Source of the DNA: Owenia fusiformis
Lineage: Eukaryota; Annelida; Polychaeta; Sabellida; Oweniidae
Direction: 5' to 3'
DNA: 64,000 nt
Assembly: GCA_903813345.2 (NCBI GenBank)
Contig: CAIIXF020000004.1
Coordinates: forward strand, 11,616,196-11,680,195
Below the pieces are notes generated by a model. It worked only from the letters and a program-made list of their open reading frames with translations. It was not told where the DNA came from and did not search any database. Positions 57,442-64,000 of this stretch are shown here, one piece after another. Within the stretch, counting starts at the first letter, position 1; the number at the start of each line of letters is the position of its first letter. Position numbers and translations under genes: made by a program.

Positions 57442-59144
57442 GCTTCAATGAGACCTGTTGCATTTCCCAGGGACTTTAAAGATACTGAATCTGGATGACC
57501 AAAATGACCTGAAATCAATGGATAGTGTAGCATGAGTTTTCTCAGTAGAAATAATATCAGAAACAAAAATCTTTGAGCGATTCAGTTAAATTCCTTTCAA
57601 GAACTAATCGATACATTAGAATAAAGAATAGTATTGCATTAAACATTGTAAAAAAGATTGTTTTTGGGTGAACATTAGGTCGGTCAATGTCATTGAAAAA
57701 GTATGATGATGGTTTCATTGTACCCTTAATACCAATTGTTTCAATCATTATTGTATATACTTTTCTTAAGATGATGAATGGATCTAAAAGATCCCCGTCG
57801 GCATGGTCAGTAAGAGTCATACTCCAAGATATAACTGTCTCGGTGTGTTTACGATAACCTACATGGTCATTAAAAAGGTTACAAAACCACACCCGGTATA
57901 TTAGAAAAAAAATATAAAAATCGTGAATCTTCATCAATTAACTGAATAATCGACTGAATTACTCAGATGCGAGTAGGTAGTAACCAGTTTCGCCACCAGG
58001 TGACTGATTCGGGGGAAATCACATGGCAGGTGTGAGGGTATTACAAAATTCCCTTAATCAGTGAATATTCATCAGTTTTAGTGGTTCACTTTTCATATTA
58101 CCATAAGGGTGTCTGATAGTTATACAAATTAAAATGTGTCCAGTAAAAAAATATCTGCCCAACACAAGAAAAGATATTTCACGTTTTGCGATTCTACAAC
58201 ATGGGGTCTATGGGGAATCTCCCCGACCTACAAGTCACATTTTCAAAGTCACATTTTTAAAGTTGATCAATTCATTTCCAAACCACATTTGTGGATGTAA
58301 TTTTAAATGTTCATTCCAAATATGACATCAGTTTGACTGAATTTTGAATTTTTAATGACGTAAATCAAGATTATTTCTACTCACATCTAGTCTATTAAAG
58401 GAATGTTGTTTTGAGGTATGTGGAGTTGAAATTGTGTTTAATATTCTTTAATTACTCACATGTTTTAGCATTGAGTTTCGACAGCTTCACATTCCCTTCT
58501 TCGGTCTACTCTTGACGCTGCAGCAATAAGTCCCAAGTCCATATGTAAGTTTATTTTTAAGGGATCGTTGTCTGACTTTTTGGGCTTGGTAAACAACTTT
58601 AAAGACTTCAGATTGATAATCTATTTATATTTTGAGCGTTTTATCAAGTGCTAGATCATCTTATCTGAAGGGCAATGTCGAGTAGTATGCCATTTATAAT
58701 TAATTAATGAAAAAATTAATAATAATTAAATAGCTGTTAATGACTAGTCATGTTCACGTGAGCACGATTTTTAAGGTAATTCTACCCACGTCCACGTGAG
58801 AATATAACCAACATTTTCGAGCCGGTCAATTATGTGGGTGACCTAGAAAAACTGATCGAGAATCAATAAACGTAGTTAGAAAATTAAAAGTCTTGTCAAG
58901 AGCATGCACAAGAAATTAAACATGAAACACTTCATCATATTCCTTAGATAAATCTTTTAAAACCTACATCACAATTTTTGCTTCATACATGACAATGTAC
59001 AGCTAAAGTGTACACCTGCAGATTTTGTCTCTGTACATTCTTGATGTTTAGTCGTATATACGAGTTTGTGCAAGACATAAAGGAGGATTGGCTCCCAGAG
59101 TGCAACATAGATATGCTGTCCCGTATATAGATATTCTGTTCCAT
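57442..59144. other. Intergenic, one unrecognised ORF and a dispersed repeat
   Basis: A 126-codon minus-strand ORF (57557-57937) has a hydrophobic stretch near its C-terminus (FFTMFNAILFFILMY) but no family I know; probably spurious. 58450-58690 repeats the element seen at 9650-9900. 59081-59110 is one end of the hAT-like MITE described at 42976. Confidence 0.4.
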
Positions 59145-59151
59145 ATATGGG

Positions 59152-59181
59152 CATGGGCTTTCAACTAGTTGAAAGCCCATG
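59152..59181. mobile_element. 30-bp element made of two joined TIRs, 7-bp duplication
   Basis: A perfect 30-bp palindrome formed by CATGGGCTTTCAACTAG and its complement, overlapping at CTAG. Flanked by ATATGGG at 59145-59151 and 59182-59188. The termini equal those of the 537-bp element at 44001-44537, so this is that family with its whole interior lost. Confidence 0.85.
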
Positions 59182-59188
59182 ATATGGG

Positions 59189-61297
59189 GATGTCGTGCTA
59201 CAAAATTCGAATTCCAACAGCCGCCATTTTGTTCACTTCAATATTAGAATCGTGAATTTTGGAATTTTTGAACTGTTTATTTTGAATTTATAATCGTAAT
59301 ATATTCAGAAAATAGCAACATTTCGGCACTTTCATTGTTAGAAAATATCGACTTCGATTCTGAGAGCTAATCCTCCTTGCAAGATATTGAATAATAAAAA
59401 CAGTTTCAATGATTTTAGGAAAATTGGGAAATGCTAGTGCCCCAGTAAGATGTATCAAACGCATGATGTTTTTCTTTATTTCACTTGAATTGTTGAATAA
59501 CATATAATCTAGTAGTTTTTATGCAAGTCATGAGTTTTGAAATGAAAATTTACAATTCACAAATAATATTGTGTACTGTATATTGTGTATTTCTAGCAAT
59601 GCCTAAAATATTGTGAATACTTCTATATTCATATAAAAATACAAATCAAGTATTAATCATAAATATTTATGAAATGTCCACTTCGGTAAAATCTTGAAAT
59701 TCATGTCTACAATGTTCATAACTTCTATATAATAGGGGATAATTTCTGAATAGCAGAAAAATCAATGAAATCTAGTGCTCCCATCTTTTATTCAGCTTTT
59801 AATTTGGGCTAGAGTTCCATTCACTTACATGCTAAAATCTTGGAAAAGTGGCTTAATTTCATGATTTATCAAAATGTGTTAGTTGAATCTGTATAAAACT
59901 TGAATGATACACCACATGATGGCCCTGTTTATGTACATGTTGTAATTAAACATGCAAATGTTGATTGACATACAAATAATCGAAAGTTTTAGAGAATTTT
60001 AGCATTGCATCTATGGATATTTGGCCAAGTTTTTTTTAAATTGTCATAGAAAGTTATTCAAATTACATAACTGTGTAAATCAAAGCTATTATAGGAGAAA
60101 ACATTTCACTGAATTCAAATGTGCCATTTAAAAGAATTTTTAGCGAGATTTCAAAAGCTATATGGAAACTAATACTATTTAGGGTGTGTATATTTTTCTG
60201 CATTCAACCCTGTTAAAATGTGAGAATACTATACACTCAGCCTCCCTACTGTACACTGTAGTATAACAATGTCTATATAAACATATCCAATACCTTAAAC
60301 GGAACACTTTTCTGCCCAATAATTCCCCCATTGCCTAATGATATAGTAAAACCTATATATAAAAGTGGACGCATTGAGTCATTCAAATCGGGTGAATTTT
60401 ACACTTAATTGATAGAATTTGAATACAATAAGCCTAGTATCCTTTAAAGTAAACCGAAGCATAATATAAATTAAAGCAAGGCATTAACATGCAAAATGTC
60501 ACCTCCTGCCATTTGTTACAGAAGTCGAACGCCGAAAACCAACAGCCATCCACAAAAAAAGTTGGAGACTATAACAATAGTGTAAGTCACCGCTTCTGGT
60601 GGTGACATAATGAACTAAATAAAACACCTACACTATTTTTCACTTTTCATTTTCTAATATATATCTCAATCTGTAAAATGTTGATATAAGTAAAACATAA
60701 AAGGCCTACAGGTAATTATAATTAAATAGCTGTTAATGACTTGTCATGTACATATATTGCATTGCACTGTATCGTGTGGCTATATTTATTTGATTAAACA
60801 CACATTTAACTTTAGATTAACCCCAATTTACTTATAACAGAGGGTCATAGTAAATAGCCCAATTAGAAAGTTGAGACAAGGCTTAAACATGGCAAAATGT
60901 CACCATCTGCAAATGTTTCTACAAAAATGTAGCATTTTGTTACAGTACAGACTTTGAAATTACACTATTCCCAAATTGTTGGCCACACAGCATCAAGACA
61001 ATTTTCAACTGCTTTTTGTTTGCGACATTAAAAATTCTAATTTCAAAATTTTGGGTATTACTCCAAAATTGCACAATGCCTTCATTTATAAGTACAATTT
61101 GTAAAATCTTCATAAATTTCTAGCTCTATTCTCCATGACCCTTTGAACGAAAATAATAATATTCTATTTACAAGATTATAAATAAATATTTGGCCCCGGT
61201 ATAAATGATATAAATTAATTGATTAGGACTAGGGACACTCTAACTCATAGTGAAATAAAATGTAACATGGTTCTGAATATCAATCAAACCTCTATTA
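59189..61297. other. Intergenic DNA with a dispersed repeat
   Basis: 59848-60125 is about 80% similar by eye to 14546-14825 in the giant palindrome (TTAATTTCATGATTTATC, ATTACATAACTGTGTAAATC), marking an interspersed repeat. No supported gene or RNA in the rest. Confidence 0.45.
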
Positions 61298-61437
61298 TGC
61301 CTGGGTCACATTTGCCCCGATCCATCGGCCGGCACCCGACCGATTGAGTGTTTCGTTCAATATTGTATTCAATTTTGAGCAAAATACTCAATCGGCCAGG
61401 CGCCGTAGTGAAAATCGGAGCAAATGTGACCAAGGCA
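61298..61437. mobile_element. Small MITE with TGCCTGGGTCACATTTGC ends
   Basis: 140 bp, ends TGCCTGGGTCACATTTGC and GCAAATGTGACCAAGGCA, flanked by TTA. The inner part is also roughly inverted (CCGACCGATTGAGT, ACTCAATCGGCC). Confidence 0.7.
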
Positions 61438-61555
61438 TTAGTGAAACGCCTCCTAAGTGGAACAGATTTTTACAGAAATGTCACAATCCAGAAAATAGTT
61501 TTGTGAGATATTTACTGGGATGGCCTGATGTATAAGTTCATCCAGAGAGAAATCA

Positions 61556-61943
61556 TTCATTTAAGGTATATCTGATCCATTGGCTACTATGAATTAAAAT
61601 TGGCCTATTGTCTTTGTTCAGCCAGGAAGAAATCATTCATTTAAGATGTATCTGCTCCATTGATTTAAATTGGCCTATTGTCTTTGTTCATCCCAAAACT
61701 CATATTCATTTAAGGTCTGTCTGATCCATTGGCTACTTTGAATTCAAAGTGGCCTATTGTCCATCCAGGAAGAAATCATTCATTTAAGGTGTGTCTGATC
61801 CATTGGCTACTATGATCTGAAATTGGCCTATCGTCTTTGTTTATCCCAAAACATATTAATCATTTAAGATGTGTCTGATCCATTGGCTAATAATTTGAAA
61901 TTGGCTAGTTGTCTTTGTTCATCCCAAAACATATCACACACTT
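61556..61943. repeat. Minisatellite beside the last cytidylyltransferase exon
   Basis: Five or so degenerate units of about 75-95 bp with the core AAGGTGTGTCTGATCCATTGGCTACT, then GAATTGGCCTATTGTCTTTGTTCATCC. The final 24 bases of the coding exon (61944-61970: AAGGTGTGTCTGATCCTGTGGCTACTG on the plus strand) are the same core, so the array abuts and includes the coding end. Confidence 0.8.
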
Positions 61944-62084
61944 TTAAGGTGTGTCTGATCCTGTGGCTACTGCAAAGCGTTTGCGAGGAGGAGGGCTGTC
62001 ATCCGAGTCATCCATGGAACCAGGGCTTGCTGGGGGAGATATTGCACGAACTACTGCTTCCTTCTTGTCATTCCACCATTGATT
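61944..62084 (-). CDS. Choline-phosphate cytidylyltransferase, last coding exon
   Basis: After the acceptor TTTCAG the exon gives 46 residues beginning NQWWNDKKEAVVRAISP and ending at TAA (61944-61946). Ser/Pro/Asp-rich: SPPASPGSMDDSDDSPPPRK. In animal CCT enzymes the segment after the membrane-binding helix is a phosphorylated Ser-Pro tail starting with a similar (L/A)(Q/R)A(I/L)SP motif; this one is short. Phase 0 joins it to the exon at 62958-63125. The last eight or so codons derive from sequence that is also the unit of the adjacent minisatellite. Confidence 0.8.
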   Translation of the reverse strand, partial: NQWWNDKKEAVVRAISPPASPGSMDDSDDSPPPRKRFAVATGSDTP

Positions 62085-62957
62085 CTGAAACAAAATGAAA
62101 TCCGTCTGCTGAAATTGTCCGTCTGCTCATGCTTATTTCATTGAATTTCTCTCTAAAATTTGAATGAAGTGTCAGATCTTTTTTTTTTCAGATCTCTATT
62201 ATTGTTAAGTTTATTAATCTAATATATATTTCTCTTTATTACCTTCCCAAATCCTCTTTACACTCTATTTTGTGTATAAGAACATCACGATTATTGTACA
62301 AAAATTCTCTCTTATTATGAATGTAAAAAATACAATGTTTAATTAGATGAACCAACAGATGCAGGCCCACAGTCAGCTTTTCCCAAGGGTAATCCAATTT
62401 TCAAAAATTCCAAGGGGTTCACAATTGACAATTTTGGCACAAAACCACTTGGAAAATCCTCAGTACAGTGAAAATTTCATGATTTTGAAATAATTTTTGG
62501 CCAGGACTGCCTCCCCCTGTTATGGATGGACAGATCAAGTCCCAAGGGCTCACAGACATGGGGCCACACAGATAGTCTCACTAATACATCATGAACATAG
62601 GCTCACAGAATCACGAATATAGGCTCACAGACATGGGGTCACACACATTGGCTCACTTACACTATGGGGTCACACGCATAGGCTCACTTACACTATGGGG
62701 TCACATGCATAGGCTCACTTACACTATGGGGTTACATGCATAGTCGCATAGGCTCACAGACATGGTCACACACATAGGCTCACTAACACTATGGGGTCAC
62801 ACGTATAGGCTCACAGAATCACAAATATAGGCTCACTAACACTATGGGGTCACATGTATAGGCTCACAGACATGGTCACACACATAGGCTCACTGAGACA
62901 TGGGTCACACATGGGTCACAATGTGAGCTAAATTCAATAACAAAATAAATTTCATAC
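62085..62957. other. Cytidylyltransferase intron with MITE fragment and minisatellite
   Basis: 62362-62520 is a degraded CAGGCCCGTAG-family MITE. 62530-62930 is a degenerate minisatellite built on ACATAGGCTCACTTACACTA and GGGGTCACA, about 30-35 bp per unit. Flanking splice sites are the donor at 62956-62957 and acceptor at 62085-62087. Confidence 0.75.
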
Positions 62958-63125
62958 TATGGCTCCATCTCTACTGAACATGTCAAGGAAATTGCCGACA
63001 AATTCTCTTGATTTATCCTCCCATTTCTGAATCATCTCATCTCTCCTGTCTGTCCATTTCTCTATGATTTCATCCTTCTTGGCTTTCACTTTGTCAACTT
63101 TCTCCTGCAGGAGAAGCTTCTTCTC
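62958..63125 (-). CDS. Choline-phosphate cytidylyltransferase, membrane-binding (M) domain exon
   Basis: 168 bp, 56 residues: EKKLLLQEKVDKVKAKKDEI followed by WTDRRDEMIQKWEDKSREF and VGNFLDMFSRDGAI. Acceptor TTTTCAG at its start and donor GTATGA at 62957. QKWE(D/E)KSREF(I/V)G.FL.MF is the signature of the CCT amphipathic helix that senses membrane lipid and activates the enzyme at the nuclear envelope or ER. Phase 0 on both sides. It is somewhat shorter than the vertebrate region. Confidence 0.92.
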
Positions 63126-63156
63126 CTGAAAATATGAATTCAACAAGGCATTAACA

Positions 63157-63282
63157 TGACAAGGAAATTGCCAACAAATTCTCTTGAATCATCTCATCCC
63201 TCCTGTCTGTCCATTTCTCTATGATTTCATCCTTCTTGGCTTTCACTTTGTCAACTTTCTCCTGTAGGAGAAGCTTCTTCTC
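63157..63282 (-). pseudogene. Defective tandem duplicate of the M-domain exon
   Basis: 157 bp upstream (gene sense) of the real exon lies a near-identical copy with its own TTTTCAG acceptor. It lacks 19 bp (TTTATCCTCCCATTTCTGA on the plus strand, between TGA repeats), which shifts the frame after RRDEMIQ, and it is cut off before the end of the exon, so it has no donor. Inclusion would end the protein a few residues later. Confidence 0.85.
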
Positions 63283-63602
63283 CTGAAAATATGAATACAA
63301 AAAGTTCCTTGTCCATGCATCATACCGATTTTTTTGGTACATTAAAAGGTAGTCTCGATTTGATAGTATAAAAAAATTAATTAATTCAACAATTTAGATA
63401 ATGATCTAAATCATAGCATAATGTCAAAAGTTGGCAAAATACATTAGAACTACATTTGGTAGTACACTTTCAGAACATTTAGCTTATCAAAAAGTGCATT
63501 TTGATATATTGATACAACAGCTGTGCTCACTTCCTCTAATAAGGACTTAATTTTGTTTCCCTATTGAATGTTTTAAATTGAAGCAATCTTATTCCCACAT
63601 AC
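63283..63602. other. Cytidylyltransferase intron
   Basis: AT-rich intron between the catalytic exon (donor GT at 63601-63602) and the duplicated M exon. No other feature seen. Confidence 0.6.
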
Positions 63603-63824
63603 CCTCATATAGCTAACATTCAGTTCCTTAGCCGTGTAGCCTCTCTCTAGATTCCTTCGGACATACATATCGTAATCTTTGATTATACGGGCTATTACAT
63701 CAGTCGTACTTATTCCCTCAGTGCGCTGTGTGGCAACAAACATCCCGCGTGCCTTAATGTGAGAATATACGTCATCAGCGTCTGTAGCGCCATATGGAAT
63801 GTCGTCATGGGCAACAAAATCTAT
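63603..63824 (-). CDS. Choline-phosphate cytidylyltransferase, catalytic-domain 3' exon
   Basis: 222 bp, 74 residues from [12 protein letters not shown] to [14 protein letters not shown]. Acceptor TTGCAG precedes 63824; donor GGTATGT follows 63603. Contains RTEGIST, the nucleotide-binding signature of cytidylyltransferases, and DDVY.HIK..GMF.(A/P)TQ, matching animal PCYT1 proteins closely. The enzyme makes CDP-choline from CTP and phosphocholine, the rate-limiting step of the Kennedy pathway for phosphatidylcholine. Upstream exons with the HxGH motif lie beyond the right edge. Confidence 0.95.
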
Positions 63825-64000
63825 CTGCAATTATATTGAAGAGGCATGTTCAGTTACAAGGCACAAGTTTGGCATCAACAATTCAACAAGGCAAAATATA
63901 ATATATATATATGTTGCGAAATTCCAAGGATCTTATTTCACTAAAATGATTACAATATTATTGTTTATGTGCTGGGTGAAAAAGGTAGGAAGGTACCGTT
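63825..64000. other. Start of the next upstream intron
   Basis: Intronic AT-rich sequence with a short (AT)n run at about 63899-63911; no exon seen before the window end. Confidence 0.5.

Noticed and set aside
57557-57937. 126-codon ORF as a small membrane protein gene
   Set aside because: No homologous features, no splice or codon evidence, and it lies in TE-rich DNA.
1-64000. Bacterial or phage origin, CRISPR arrays
   Set aside because: Repeats are coding minisatellites or TE-derived; introns with GT-AG sites, LINEs and animal gene families show a eukaryotic genome.

Overview
This window is nuclear DNA from an animal, most likely a marine invertebrate. The evidence is spliced exons of animal families (choline-phosphate cytidylyltransferase, a TRIM/NHL-type protein), an AT-rich, TE-crowded sequence, and many MITEs, LINEs and an LTR element. 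I cannot fix the phylum from sequence alone; a lophotrochozoan or invertebrate deuterostome fits. No rRNA, tRNA or CRISPR was recognised. All host genes seen lie on the minus strand.

Host genes. (1) Two paralogues of a large intronless-looking protein with a DUF294/GlnD-like nucleotidyltransferase core. Copy 1 (positions 1-4307) is cut by the window start and interrupted by one nonsense codon. Copy 2 (52989-56069, 1026 aa) is intact. Both start MGN..SS (possible N-myristoylation) and carry a 13-residue Ser/Thr repeat encoded by a 78-bp minisatellite, about 35 units in copy 1 and about 9 in copy 2. Coiled coil, nucleotidyltransferase and TPR-like regions follow. (2) The 3' exon of an NHL-repeat protein (45218-46171). 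(3) The three 3' exons of a choline-phosphate cytidylyltransferase gene (61944-63824), with a recent defective duplication of its membrane-binding exon, and an older relic of its last exon at 42625-42697.

Mobile DNA. A complete, very young Ty3-type LTR retrotransposon occupies 31867-42533. Its 1287-bp LTRs are almost identical, gag and pol are joined by a textbook -1 frameshift signal, and there is a third ORF of unknown function. A 5'-truncated LINE sits at 46432-48911 with an 11-bp target duplication; other LINE remnants are at 5586-6790 and 23531-24060.

The 10.6-30.2 kb interval is a giant imperfect palindrome (arms about 8.4 and 10.7 kb) around a 539-bp repeat. The arms are about 98-99% alike near the centre but carry different insertions, so each arm serves as the empty-site control for the other. 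This exposes a foldback element, a solo LTR, several MITEs and a LINE with their target duplications. It is either a real inverted duplication or two haplotypes joined head to head by the assembler.

The remaining intergenic DNA is mostly MITEs. Notable is an unnamed family with TIR CATGGGCTTTCAACTAG and 7-bp target duplications, one member of which has shrunk to only its two TIRs (30 bp).
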